From positions 248,001-312,000 of the forward strand of contig JAEPNB010000002.1 in NCBI GenBank assembly GCA_017643645.1: a stretch of 64,000 nucleotides of DNA, written 5' to 3'. The stretch comes from Balneola sp. (GTDB lineage Bacteria > Bacteroidota > Rhodothermia > Balneolales > Balneolaceae). The notes beneath the pieces are model-generated. The model ran no database searches, had not been told where the DNA came from, and was given only the letters and a program-made list of their open reading frames with translations. This document shows positions 24,850 through 34,438 of the stretch, one piece after another (within the stretch, counting starts at the first letter, position 1; the number at the start of each line of letters is the position of its first letter). Position numbers and translations under genes: made by a program.

Positions 24850-25796
24850 GCATAGATCTGGAAAAATATAACTTCACTCAAAAACATCTTCTAGGATTGG
24901 CAGATTACTCAGCTGATGATATCCGATTTGTGCTGGAGCAGGCTAAGTATTTCAGAGAAATACTGGATCGTCCGGTGCCGAAAGTGCCGACGCTTAGAGA
25001 TAAAACGATCGTTAATCTTTTCTACGAAAACAGTACAAGAACACGCTTGTCTTTTGAGCTTGCTCAGAAAAGAATGGGAGCCGATGTAGTGAATTTTTCG
25101 GCAAGCACTTCTTCCACCAAAAAAGGAGAGTCACTCAAAGATACTATACAGAATATCAGTTCCATGAAAATTGATATGGTGGTGGTTCGTCACGAAAGTC
25201 CGGGAGTTCCTCACTTTTTAACGCAATGTGTGGATGCTGCAATTCTGAACGCAGGTGATGGAGCTCATGAACATCCTACTCAGGCGTTGCTGGATATGTT
25301 TACTATGCAGCAAATTCATCCCGATTTAAAAGGAAAGAAGATCGCTATCATTGGGGATATTGCTTACAGCAGAGTAGTTCGGTCCAATATAATCGGTTTA
25401 ACAAAACTTGGCGCTGAGGTTGTAATTTGCGGTCCTAAAACACTTATGCCGGTTTTTGCGAAGGATCTTGGGGTTACCGTTTCTCATAATTTGGAAGAGA
25501 CGTTAGCTTGGTGTGATATCGCCATGGCGTTGAGAATCCAACTTGAAAGGCAGGGAAAAGGGACGGAATTATTTCCGTCGTTGAGAGAATACCACGAACG
25601 ATTTGGGATAAAACTTTCTCATTTAGAGAAATATCCGGATTTTAAGATCATGCATCCCGGACCGATCAATCGCGGAGTGGAAATGGAAAGTGAAGTCGCG
25701 GACAGTAATCGGGCTATTATCCTCAATCAGGTTACCAATGGAGTGGCAGTAAGAATGGCCGTGCTTTATTTGCTGAGTGGCGGGAACAGGGTTTAA
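24846..25796 (+). CDS. pyrB: Aspartate carbamoyltransferase catalytic subunit
   Basis: Joins carbamoyl phosphate and aspartate, the committed step of pyrimidine synthesis. STRTRLSFE carbamoyl-phosphate loop near residue 58, GDGAHEHPTQALLD, and a C-terminal MHPGPINRGVEM. 316 residues. It is coupled to pyrR by a 4-base overlap. No pyrI regulatory subunit or pyrC follows, and the gene ends 6 bases from a convergent glycosyltransferase gene. Confidence 0.96.
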   Translation: MSIDLEKYNFTQKHLLGLADYSADDIRFVLEQAKYFREILDRPVPKVPTLRDKTIVNLFYENSTRTRLSFELAQKRMGADVVNFSASTSSTKKGESLKDTIQNISSMKIDMVVVRHESPGVPHFLTQCVDAAILNAGDGAHEHPTQALLDMFTMQQIHPDLKGKKIAIIGDIAYSRVVRSNIIGLTKLGAEVVICGPKTLMPVFAKDLGVTVSHNLEETLAWCDIAMALRIQLERQGKGTELFPSLREYHERFGIKLSHLEKYPDFKIMHPGPINRGVEMESEVADSNRAIILNQVTNGVAVRMAVLYLLSGGNRV

Positions 25797-25802
25797 GAGA
25801 GT

Positions 25803-26939
25803 CTAAATAAATTTAGTCAGAAAAAGCTTGAAGTCATCCGGGTTGAAATCCAGCTCAGATTGATTTTTAAGAATGTTGGTTTTTGAAACAGATACAGCTT
25901 CTGAGTATAAATAATCTTTGAGTTTATCTGTCGACCCGAAACGAAAACCTATCTTATATTTATCTATTAAATTACCAATGGCTTCAAATCCCTGCTCAGG
26001 GACAACAGCCGGAAGTCCGAGAGCCAGTGGAAATAAAAATCGATGCGGCAGAGATGTGCTGAATCTTAAAGGGTATTTAATTCGTTCTGAGATCTGAAAA
26101 GTGACAAGTGCGGCTTTATGAGTGTTTGTAATTTCGGAAAAATCATACTTTGAATCGTAAATATTGAAAGGCTCAAAAGTGTGAATATTTTTGTGCTTAA
26201 TTTTAAAGTTTTTAGAACAACTTAAAGTGATTCCGGATTCTGCCATTTCAAGAAGTTGATTTTGAACCGAATTGAGGCTTCTGAACAGGTCTGGTTTCCC
26301 TAAAAAAATCAGATCTTTTTTTTCAACGGCATTCGTATGGTTTTGAGCATTATTGAAATGAGATCTGGGGAAATAAAAAGGTTTCTGATAAACAATCTTT
26401 TCCTGAACCGGTAAATTATAACTTAGAAGAAGGTCATACATTTCCTTTGTGGGAACGATCATTCCATCAATATTTTTCATGGAGCTTTTAAGTAAGTATC
26501 TCTCAAATAATTCTCTTGTTCCGGAATTCCATGTTGTAGGAAAGGTCTCCATATTCAAAATGGTTTTGGTTTCTTTCATGGAGTCCATGGATTTTATCAG
26601 ATTGATTTCCGGCAGTATTCCTGTTCCCCAATTACCGATAATAATATCCGGCTTATTCGTTTCCAGAACTGAATGCAGTTTTCTGAACAGAGCTTTGGGC
26701 AAGATCGGAATCAAAAATGCAAGTGAGAATAGGAACCGGGTATACTTAGGTTTTAAAAGTTTAAAATGCTCATAAAAGCGACCTAAATAAGTTATATCAG
26801 ATAAAAGGTCGTTCTTTGATTTCTCCGAAGAATTGTTTTGGTTTTCAGTACTCAGAACTGACAGGTGTACTCCTGTTTTTTTTAACGCAATAATCAATTT
26901 TGTTGATATTGCCAGATGACCAACGAGTAATAGTTTCAT
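25803..26939 (-). CDS. Putative GT-B glycosyltransferase of the surface-polysaccharide cluster
   Basis: 378 residues. N-terminal MKLLLVGHLAISTKL looks like a Rossmann start, DIIIGNWGTGILPEINLI a loop typical of GT4-like enzymes, and the C-terminal half contains FLFPLALGLPAVVPEQGFEA, the position where GT-B enzymes hold the nucleotide-sugar glutamate. No single motif is decisive. It is AT-rich, transcribed opposite to the rest of the cluster, and divergent from the GT2 gene at 27025. Donor and acceptor cannot be predicted. Confidence 0.65.
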   Translation of the reverse strand: MKLLLVGHLAISTKLIIALKKTGVHLSVLSTENQNNSSEKSKNDLLSDITYLGRFYEHFKLLKPKYTRFLFSLAFLIPILPKALFRKLHSVLETNKPDIIIGNWGTGILPEINLIKSMDSMKETKTILNMETFPTTWNSGTRELFERYLLKSSMKNIDGMIVPTKEMYDLLLSYNLPVQEKIVYQKPFYFPRSHFNNAQNHTNAVEKKDLIFLGKPDLFRSLNSVQNQLLEMAESGITLSCSKNFKIKHKNIHTFEPFNIYDSKYDFSEITNTHKAALVTFQISERIKYPLRFSTSLPHRFLFPLALGLPAVVPEQGFEAIGNLIDKYKIGFRFGSTDKLKDYLYSEAVSVSKTNILKNQSELDFNPDDFKLFLTKFI

Positions 26940-27024
26940 AAAAGAATTAGAAAGAAATGTCTCATATAAATTAGTAAATAGTTATTATACGATACTAATT
27001 ATAAATACTACCGTATATATTTTT

Positions 27025-28089
27025 GTGGAAAACACTGCAAGTGACAAACCTACAGTAACAATTGCTATTCCTGTTTTAAATGAAGAAAAGTACATAGAAG
27101 ATGTTATAAATTCATTTCTAAACTCAACGTATTCAAATATTATTGAAATTCTTATTGCGGATGGTGGCAGTACGGATAAAACAACACATATTGTTAACGA
27201 GATATCCCAAAAAGACAACAGAATAAAGTTGTTAAAAAATCCTGAGAAGTATCAGTCATTTGCCCTAAATAAGATGATTAGTGTTGCAGAAGGAGATCTT
27301 TTTTTAAGGGCTGATTCTCATTGTGAGTATGCGCATGATTACGTTGAAAAATGTGTTGAGTGTATCTTAAAAACAGATGCTGAGAATGTAGGCGGAGCTC
27401 AAAACTACAAAGCCGAGTCATTAATTCAGGCCGGTATTGCCATTGCAGTAAAAAACTTTTTTGGTAACGGCGGAGCTAAATATATGGATGAAAGTTTTGA
27501 AGGCTACGCAGATACGGTATTTTTAGGATGCTTTAAAACAAGAGACCTGAAAGAAATAGAGGGCTTTTCGGAAGAAAACCATACAAATGAAGACGCAGAA
27601 CTTAATTTAAGATTAAAAAAGGCGTTGAAAGGTAAGATCTATGTGAGTCCGTCAATTAAATCCTGGTATTATCCCAGAAAGAGTTTTCCGAAATTATTTA
27701 TGCAATATTTCAGATACGGAAGAGGGAGATACATTACCAATAAAAAACACGATGGAGATATTCCCTACAGGAGTAAAGCTCCGTTTATCTTTCTTTCATT
27801 CATGGTTCTGTTTGGACTTATGGACTTTGTTCTTGAACAGGACTTGGGATTCATTTATGTCTCTACAGCAATATTGATATTAGTGTTTTTTGAAAGTGTA
27901 CGGTTTAGCTATGAAAAGAAGGAATATCTTAAGCAAGAGGTTTGGACGCCAGAAAACACTCATGCGCCACCTATTCTGATAATAGCCGTATTGTGTTTTT
28001 TAAGCTTGCTAATAATGAATATAGCTCATTTCTTCGGATATGGATGGCAGGCACTTAAGTATTTATTTACTAAAGGAAATACCTGGTGA
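27025..28089 (+). CDS. Family 2 glycosyltransferase, ExoA-like, with C-terminal membrane helices
   Basis: 354 residues from a GTG at 27025. GT-A domain with TIAIPVLNEEKYIEDVI, IADGGSTDKT (metal and nucleotide aspartate) and ADSHCEY; then NHTNEDAELNLRLKKA (catalytic base region) and KSWYYPRKSF. Helices near residues 245-295 and 310-335 anchor it to the inner membrane, as in ExoA of succinoglycan synthesis. First gene of a plus-strand run (27025-31729). Confidence 0.85.
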   Translation: MENTASDKPTVTIAIPVLNEEKYIEDVINSFLNSTYSNIIEILIADGGSTDKTTHIVNEISQKDNRIKLLKNPEKYQSFALNKMISVAEGDLFLRADSHCEYAHDYVEKCVECILKTDAENVGGAQNYKAESLIQAGIAIAVKNFFGNGGAKYMDESFEGYADTVFLGCFKTRDLKEIEGFSEENHTNEDAELNLRLKKALKGKIYVSPSIKSWYYPRKSFPKLFMQYFRYGRGRYITNKKHDGDIPYRSKAPFIFLSFMVLFGLMDFVLEQDLGFIYVSTAILILVFFESVRFSYEKKEYLKQEVWTPENTHAPPILIIAVLCFLSLLIMNIAHFFGYGWQALKYLFTKGNTW

Positions 28090-28125
28090 AACTATTTTTA
28101 TAAAAATGTTTAAATTTACTTTTCT

Positions 28126-29241
28126 ATGAAAGTAGTTCAGTTATCTTCTGTTCATTATGTGTTTGACAACAGGATATTTAACAAGATCTCGAAGTCATTA
28201 GTTAATCATGGGTATGATGTAGATTTGCTGATTCAGCACACAAAAGATGAAGTAGTTGAAGGGGTAAATATAATCGCACTGCCCAAAGTAAAAGGGAAAC
28301 TGTCCAGGCTATTTAAGGTTTTACCGGCATTGTTCAAAAAAGCACTGGAGTATCCTTCGAAAACAATCTTTCATTTTCACGATCCTGAGTTAATACCTGT
28401 TGGTCTCCTATTAAAGTTTTTTGGGTATAAAGTTATATATGATATTCATGAGGATGTAATTACTGATATAGAACAGAAGTATTATCTGGGCCCGCTACAA
28501 AAAAAAATATCAACTTTAGTTTTAAAAAAAATTGAAAATGAGGCTCATAAAAAGCTCATTACCATTATTGCAGAAACGTATTACGTTGAACGGTTTCCGG
28601 ATGCAATTGAAGTACTGAATTATCCGACACTAAATTGGGCAAAAGACTTTGATGTTGATAGAGAATCCCCAAATCGGGTATTGTACACCGGGAGTATTAC
28701 TGAAGACCGGGGGGCATTCATACATGTTAATATTCTGAATTATATGGATGAGAATGAGTTGTCAGGTATCAACTTAATTGGTTCATGTAACCCGGCCTTA
28801 TATAAAAGATTAATTGAAAGTGTTGGTGAAGAAAAAAGCAGATTGTTTATGAATGGGGATGGGAAATCAGTACCGTTCAAAAGTATAATAAAATCGTACA
28901 GTAAAGCCGACTGGCTTGCAGGTTTAGCGATTTTTCCGAAAACTAAGCACTATTCGAGAAAAAGATTGACAAAATTATTTGAATATATGGCGGCAGGACT
29001 GCCAATTATATACACTGATTTTTCAGCATGGAAAAACTTTTTGGAACCACTAAATGTAGGAATTGCGGTAAACCCTGAAGATTCAACAGCAATTAAGCAA
29101 GCTATATTGAGACTCAAAACAGAAGATGCATTAAGGTTGCAAATGAGCGAAAATGGGAAAAAAGCTGTAAGGAATATATATAATTGGGCGAAAGAAGAGG
29201 AAAAACTACTTACCTTATATAACAATCTAACTAAAGCCTGA
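28126..29241 (+). CDS. Family 4 (GT-B) glycosyltransferase
   Basis: 371 residues. N-terminal VVQLSSVHYVFDNRIFNKIS and FHFHDPELIPVGLLLKFFG are typical of GT4 enzymes acting on polyprenyl-linked sugars. C-terminal motif RKRLTKLFEYMAAGLPIIY carries the conserved glutamate and glycine. Cytoplasmic or peripheral membrane. AT-rich; same strand and close to the Wzz-like gene, so probably one operon. Confidence 0.88.
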   Translation: MKVVQLSSVHYVFDNRIFNKISKSLVNHGYDVDLLIQHTKDEVVEGVNIIALPKVKGKLSRLFKVLPALFKKALEYPSKTIFHFHDPELIPVGLLLKFFGYKVIYDIHEDVITDIEQKYYLGPLQKKISTLVLKKIENEAHKKLITIIAETYYVERFPDAIEVLNYPTLNWAKDFDVDRESPNRVLYTGSITEDRGAFIHVNILNYMDENELSGINLIGSCNPALYKRLIESVGEEKSRLFMNGDGKSVPFKSIIKSYSKADWLAGLAIFPKTKHYSRKRLTKLFEYMAAGLPIIYTDFSAWKNFLEPLNVGIAVNPEDSTAIKQAILRLKTEDALRLQMSENGKKAVRNIYNWAKEEEKLLTLYNNLTKA

Positions 29242-29264
29242 AAAGAATAAATTATGTTATCACT

Positions 29265-30464
29265 ATGAAAGAAAATTCGAAAAAGGATATCCTTGATCTA
29301 GTAACCATACTAGCGAAAAGAAAAAGACTAATACTTACAATAATGCTGGTTGCTACTATTGTGGGGGTTACATTGGCTTTCGTTTGGCAAAAGTCTTACA
29401 AATCAGAAGTGTCCTTTATTGTAACTGATGGAAATGCAATAAACTTTTCCAGTGGAGGAATTTTAAGTGGTTTGGCTAATTTATCCGTAAATGGGTCCAA
29501 TATCACATCTGATCAAGCTCTGGTATTAATTAGAAACAAGGAAATACAGAATAAGGTCATAGAGAAATTTAATTTACAGGAAGTTTATGGGATAGATATA
29601 CCTGAAGCTCTGAGAAGAAAACTGGATAACAGAATACTGGTTGAAGAAAAAAGAGAAGGGGGGTTGGGCTTTAATACAATTATATCGATGACTATTTCTT
29701 ATACGGATGAAGATCCTGAAAGAGCATTTGAATTGGTTAAGTATTATTACGAGCAAGTAGAACTTAAAGTAGAAGATATAAACAGAAGAAATGTAGAAGA
29801 CGGATATCTGTTGTTAAAAAATAGATTAGAACAGAATGAAGAAGAGCTTAAGATTGCAGAAGATAGTCTGGTAAGTTTCCAGACACGTTATGGAATCTTA
29901 GAAGTTGAAGAACAGGCAAGAGCACAAATTGAAGGCATTGCAGAAATTAGAACTGAAATAGTTAAGCTGGAAGTCGAAATAGGCTATGTTACAGAGGTTT
30001 TAGGAGAAAATAGTTCCAGACTAACTGATCTCAAAATCAGAAAAAAAGAGTTTGAAAGAAAGTATAACCAGCTTGTAAATGGCACAGAGAACGATGTTGA
30101 TGAGTTTGATCTTTTTCAATCAGTTTCTGAAATGCCTGAATTATTTATTGAATATCTTAGAAGATATAGAGAAGTAGTGGTTCAGGAAGAAATTTATAAA
30201 GTTCTTTATCCTCAATTTGAGCAACAGAAATTAAACTTTGAAGAAGTAAATTCAGGTCTTAGAATTATTGATCCTGCTCTTTATCCTACATATAAAGACA
30301 GCCCTAAAAGAGCTTATATAATAATTGCTGTGTTTATGTTTGGATTCTTAGTAGCTGTTCTAACAGTATTAATTCAGGAGTGGAAACGATCAATAAAAGA
30401 GAATTCTCCTGAAGATTATGACCGGTTGAAAAAATTCTCTGACACACTAACCAGCTGGAAATGA
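29265..30464 (+). CDS. Wzz/Wzc-N-type chain-length determinant protein without kinase domain
   Basis: 399 residues. Helix 1 near residues 20-40 (LILTIMLVATIVGVTLAFVW), a long periplasmic region with coiled coil about residues 170-265, a PERAYIIIAV-like proline-rich boundary (DSPKRAYIIIAVFMFGF) and helix 2 near 345-365. The short C-terminal cytoplasmic tail has no Walker motif or tyrosine cluster, so it is a co-polymerase and not a BY-kinase. It overlaps the polymerase gene by 4 bases. Confidence 0.85.
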   Translation: MKENSKKDILDLVTILAKRKRLILTIMLVATIVGVTLAFVWQKSYKSEVSFIVTDGNAINFSSGGILSGLANLSVNGSNITSDQALVLIRNKEIQNKVIEKFNLQEVYGIDIPEALRRKLDNRILVEEKREGGLGFNTIISMTISYTDEDPERAFELVKYYYEQVELKVEDINRRNVEDGYLLLKNRLEQNEEELKIAEDSLVSFQTRYGILEVEEQARAQIEGIAEIRTEIVKLEVEIGYVTEVLGENSSRLTDLKIRKKEFERKYNQLVNGTENDVDEFDLFQSVSEMPELFIEYLRRYREVVVQEEIYKVLYPQFEQQKLNFEEVNSGLRIIDPALYPTYKDSPKRAYIIIAVFMFGFLVAVLTVLIQEWKRSIKENSPEDYDRLKKFSDTLTSWK

Positions 30465-31729
30465 TTTCGATTAACAAAACCTTTAATGGTCTTGTTATTG
30501 TAATTCCAATAATTATTGGAGCCTATCTTTCAGGTATGGTTTACTTAGCTGAGGGCGCGGCAATTCCGCTTAGCGCCTTTCAGATAGCTTTGGTAATTGG
30601 GTTTTGCATATTCTTTTTTAGGAAAATCGCTAACAGAGAGATTTCATTCGAATTTTATGGAGTTGAGACTGAGTATTTAGTTTTTATTGCGATCATTTTC
30701 TTTTCATTAATCTATTCTCCGGAGAGGGAAGAAGGCTTATTTGACGTAGTCAGGTATATAGTTTTAATAGGGCTAACCTATTTAATTTATAACTGCGTTA
30801 ACACATTAAAAGAACTCCGCATAATTTGTTATGCAATGATTGCTATGGCTGTTTTTGTAGCAATTCCAGGAATAGTTGAGTCTGTTTTAAATCCAGAAGT
30901 TGCAGCTTTCAATTATATAAGTGAAGGTCAAAAGATTATTAGATCCAGAGGCGCAGAAAGGGACCCTAATATTTTTGGAAGTAATTTTATAATGCCATTA
31001 ATACTATTGGTAGCTTTTATAGGCGGAGCAAAGACTACAAAGAAGAAAATCATACTTTTTATTATATCAGGGATTCTTATTGCATCCGTATTGCTTACTT
31101 ATTCCAGAAGTGTATGGGTGTCTGTTTTTATTGCCGCCATGATCGTAATGATTTATCAGAAGAATTATAGCTTCTTGATGTATTCGATATTTGCATTAGT
31201 TCTTGTGCTATTCGGAAGTGAAACAGTTAGAAATATTGTATTCAGCGTTGGGGATCGGGTTGTTGATATATTTGCGGGTACTTCCGATGATTCATCCAGA
31301 TTCAGGCTGATACTTTTAGAAACAGCAATTTTGATTTGGTTGGACAGCTACACTTTTGGTGTAGGTTATCAGGGCTTTTCCACTGCTTTTCAAAAATATC
31401 ACCCTCCTCAGGAAGTAGGTGGGGTTTATGAACCACATAATGAATACTATAAAATTCTCGCAGAACTTGGTCTGATCGGCTTTGTAGTATTTATATTTTT
31501 GCTTTGGAAAATTTTTAAAAAAGGATGGGATACTGTTAAGAAATATGACGCTGAAGGAAAAGACAATTCCATTGTGTTGGCTTTATTTGCATCCTTTTGC
31601 GGATATCTGGTCTTCTTTCAGTTTCTGGGAGGCATGCAACTACATAGTATCTTAACTATAAATATAGGTCTTCTGTTTTGTGCCTCTAAATTTGTGGGTA
31701 AAAGTGAAGAAACCGAATTAGCTGTTTAA
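30461..31729 (+). CDS. O-antigen ligase/polymerase-like membrane protein (Wzy/WaaL family)
   Basis: 422 residues, about ten to twelve hydrophobic helices spread over the full length. The family signature region lies near residues 285-335: SFTFGVGY-like segment DSYTFGVGYQGFSTAF, then PHNEYYKILAELGLIGFVVF, with the conserved histidine after the large periplasmic loop. It probably polymerises repeat units of the surface polysaccharide. ATGA overlap with the Wzz-like gene and convergent 12-base overlap with the next gene on the minus strand. Confidence 0.85.
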   Translation: MISINKTFNGLVIVIPIIIGAYLSGMVYLAEGAAIPLSAFQIALVIGFCIFFFRKIANREISFEFYGVETEYLVFIAIIFFSLIYSPEREEGLFDVVRYIVLIGLTYLIYNCVNTLKELRIICYAMIAMAVFVAIPGIVESVLNPEVAAFNYISEGQKIIRSRGAERDPNIFGSNFIMPLILLVAFIGGAKTTKKKIILFIISGILIASVLLTYSRSVWVSVFIAAMIVMIYQKNYSFLMYSIFALVLVLFGSETVRNIVFSVGDRVVDIFAGTSDDSSRFRLILLETAILIWLDSYTFGVGYQGFSTAFQKYHPPQEVGGVYEPHNEYYKILAELGLIGFVVFIFLLWKIFKKGWDTVKKYDAEGKDNSIVLALFASFCGYLVFFQFLGGMQLHSILTINIGLLFCASKFVGKSEETELAV

Positions 31730-32890
31730 TGCTTTCTTGTAGTTAGCGAGAAGTCTTTTCAAAAATGCGGATTTTCCGTAATTAACCTTGATCAATTCAT
31801 TCAATTCTTCGGGATCATAGTCTGTATATCCGGCAGCCATTTTTACAATATCAGATGAATCGGCATTTTCCAGACCGTAGGTAATTATTCCGGCTCCTTT
31901 ATCTGTTACTTCAGCATTTCCGCCAACATTGGTACACACTAAAGGTAATCCACAAGCAGCAGCTTCCAGTATAGAAACATTGAAGCCCTCTCTCCGGCTT
32001 GGGAGAATATAAAAGTCTGCAGCCTGATAATATTTTATCAGTTCTTTTGGTGATACTGCCGGGATCAGCTCAATATTATTAAAAGGGCTATCTTCAATCG
32101 AATTAATTACTGAATCAGAATATTCAGTGTTTTCTCTGTTTCCAACGATATGGAATTGAATGTCGGCGAGTTCTTTATTTTGAGAAATGGTATCAATTAA
32201 CAAGTCTAATCCTTTTTCGTGGCGGATGTTTGCAACTGTTAATGCATGTTTTTTAGAAAGTTTCCAGTTCAGTTTTTTTCTGACCATCTCTTTATCACCG
32301 GAAGAGAGCGGAGAGTAAGATTCCGTATCTACCATATTGTAAATGATATCTGACTTTTCACTTAACTCCGGAAATACGGTTTCAATATCTTTTTTTAATT
32401 TAGGGCCTGAGTAAAGAATTCTGTCTGAAGCGCTAAAAGATTCTTCAATAAGGCCGGAAAGAACAGGTGTATCTTTGGTTTGGTACCAGTCACTTCCGTG
32501 GATAGTTAGCACGGTTTTAAACTCAGCATCTTGAAGATCAGGTATAACTACGCCGTCAGGGTAAGCCCAGTGGAGATGAACAACGTCGTACTTTTTTCGC
32601 AAAAGAAAGGATAATATTTTTTTAGACAGATGCCGTTTTATAATTTCAGGAAATCTTCTTCCCGGAAAAGAAAGATATCTCACCCTGAAATTTTTAGATT
32701 CGTCGCTCAGCAAGGCACTGTGATTGGCCTTCCATCTGCCGGTAAAAGGTAGCGCGAAAGGAGTGGGAACAATAAGTTCAACCTCATTATTGCCATTATC
32801 AGCTAACAGATTAAACTGATCCTGTATAAACTTTCCCTGATGCGGATAAAGTTTTGTTGGGTAAAGATGACTAATTAAGGCTATTTTCAT
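31718..32890 (-). CDS. Family 4 (GT-B) glycosyltransferase
   Basis: 390 residues. LHWAYPDGVVIPDL and VLTIHGSDWY in the N-terminal domain; KKHALTVANIRHEKGLDLLI at the start of the C-terminal domain; LPSRREGFNVSILEAAACGL holds the E-x7-E glutamates, followed by VCTNVGGNAEV. Its 3' end overlaps the polymerase gene by 12 bases (convergent). It is divergent from the flippase gene, with 54 bases between. Confidence 0.9.
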   Translation of the reverse strand: MKIALISHLYPTKLYPHQGKFIQDQFNLLADNGNNEVELIVPTPFALPFTGRWKANHSALLSDESKNFRVRYLSFPGRRFPEIIKRHLSKKILSFLLRKKYDVVHLHWAYPDGVVIPDLQDAEFKTVLTIHGSDWYQTKDTPVLSGLIEESFSASDRILYSGPKLKKDIETVFPELSEKSDIIYNMVDTESYSPLSSGDKEMVRKKLNWKLSKKHALTVANIRHEKGLDLLIDTISQNKELADIQFHIVGNRENTEYSDSVINSIEDSPFNNIELIPAVSPKELIKYYQAADFYILPSRREGFNVSILEAAACGLPLVCTNVGGNAEVTDKGAGIITYGLENADSSDIVKMAAGYTDYDPEELNELIKVNYGKSAFLKRLLANYKKALNS

Positions 32891-32944
32891 CGATTGAAGA
32901 TACTTTAAACCAATCAGATTCTAAACACTCTTTAAATAATATTA

Positions 32945-34438
32945 GTGATCAATAAAGATTATACATCGAAGGGGATTATTTCTAATACTTTTTTTAGTAT
33001 CGCTAGTAAAGTGTTTCCTATTCTTCTTTCTTTGATTTGTATACCAATAATTATTAAAGGATTAGGTGAAGAAAAATACGGAGCGTTTACCATTGCATTG
33101 GTTTTCATCGGTTATTTTAATCTCTTTGATCTGGGGTTAGGGCGGGCAATTACAAAACTGATATCGGAAAGAATTGGGAAAAAGAAGGATCAGGAAATTG
33201 CCGATATCTTTAAAACAGGCGTAACACTTACTTTTTTGTTAGGAATAATAGGTGGATTGATCTTCTTTTTTATTTCCGAGCCTGTAACGGTTAAGTACCT
33301 GAAGCCACCGGAAGACTTCCTTGATGAGGTTATAAGAGGTCTTACTTTTTTATCGATTGGTATACCATTTGCCATTATGATCAACAGTTACAGGGGAGTT
33401 TTAGAAGCATTGCATGAGTTTAAATCTATTACTCTGGTGCAGATCATTCTGGGAGCAGCAACATATCTTGGAATAATTGCGCTGATGGAATTTACCAAAG
33501 ACCTGGCTTTTCTAATCGCATACCTGACAGCTGTAAAAGTGATACACTTCATTGTTTACAGAACGATAAGTAATTCGAAACTGAATAGTTCTGAAACAAA
33601 AGGTTTATTTCGGAAAAATTATATAAAAGGGCTGTTCAGTTTTGGTGGCTGGATCACGGTCTCAACAATAGTGAGCCCTGTAATGACGGCGTTGGACAGG
33701 TTAATCGTAGCTTCCAAAGAAGGAATGGAAAATGTGGCTTATTATTCTACTGCAAGCGAAATTACTCAAAGAGTAGGCATGCTTCCCAGCGCACTGGTGA
33801 GCGTTCTGTTTCCCGTATTTTCCAGAAATCAGAATTTCAATGAAAGCCAGAATTCGAAGCTTTATAAAGCAAGTTTCAATCTCTTACTTTTGGCGAGTGG
33901 TATTTTTGCAGTTTTGTTTATTTGTTTCGGTAGAGATTTTCTGGCTGTTTGGATCGACGAAAATTTTGCAAGAGAAAGTTATGTAGTTCTTCAGGTGGTA
34001 ACAGTAGGGGCATTATTTAACTTTTTGGCAAGGATACCTTTTTCATTTATTCAGGGAGTTGGTCGCCCGGATATAACTGCAAAGTTTCATCTAATTGAAC
34101 TGCCCATATTTTTAACTCTCTTAGTAATGCTCACAGAAAATTTTGGTATAGTTGGGGCAGCTTATGCATCTGCGATAAGAATGGTTTTGGATTTTGTGCT
34201 ATTACATGTGTATTCGATAAAGCAATTTAAAGTGGATTTTAGTTTGGTTCCATTGCTGATCGGGGCAGTTTTACCTGTAGTATCTGCTCTTGTTATTGCA
34301 TATTCGGGATTCGGATTTATATTTAAAACCTTAAGTACAGCAGCTTTATTAATCGTGTTGATCGCATCTTTTTGGTTCTATGTATTTGACGAAGAATTAA
34401 GGCTCAGAATCATTAGAATAACCGGGAGGAGCAGTTGA
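32945..34438 (+). CDS. Wzx-type polysaccharide flippase (MOP superfamily)
   Basis: 497 residues from a GTG at 32945, fourteen or so membrane helices, with PILLSLICIPIIIKGLGEEK at the start and the diagnostic YGAFTIALVFIGYFNLFDLG of PST/Wzx proteins. It should move undecaprenyl-linked repeat units across the inner membrane. Its stop codon overlaps the TTG start of the next glycosyltransferase. Context with Wzy- and Wzz-like genes supports a Wzx/Wzy-dependent pathway. Confidence 0.88.
   Translation: MINKDYTSKGIISNTFFSIASKVFPILLSLICIPIIIKGLGEEKYGAFTIALVFIGYFNLFDLGLGRAITKLISERIGKKKDQEIADIFKTGVTLTFLLGIIGGLIFFFISEPVTVKYLKPPEDFLDEVIRGLTFLSIGIPFAIMINSYRGVLEALHEFKSITLVQIILGAATYLGIIALMEFTKDLAFLIAYLTAVKVIHFIVYRTISNSKLNSSETKGLFRKNYIKGLFSFGGWITVSTIVSPVMTALDRLIVASKEGMENVAYYSTASEITQRVGMLPSALVSVLFPVFSRNQNFNESQNSKLYKASFNLLLLASGIFAVLFICFGRDFLAVWIDENFARESYVVLQVVTVGALFNFLARIPFSFIQGVGRPDITAKFHLIELPIFLTLLVMLTENFGIVGAAYASAIRMVLDFVLLHVYSIKQFKVDFSLVPLLIGAVLPVVSALVIAYSGFGFIFKTLSTAALLIVLIASFWFYVFDEELRLRIIRITGRSS

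Noticed and set aside
27018-27025. TATTTTTG matching the -7 promoter consensus
   Set aside because: It overlaps the GTG start of the glycosyltransferase, so it cannot promote that gene as drawn; AT-rich sequence gives such matches by chance.
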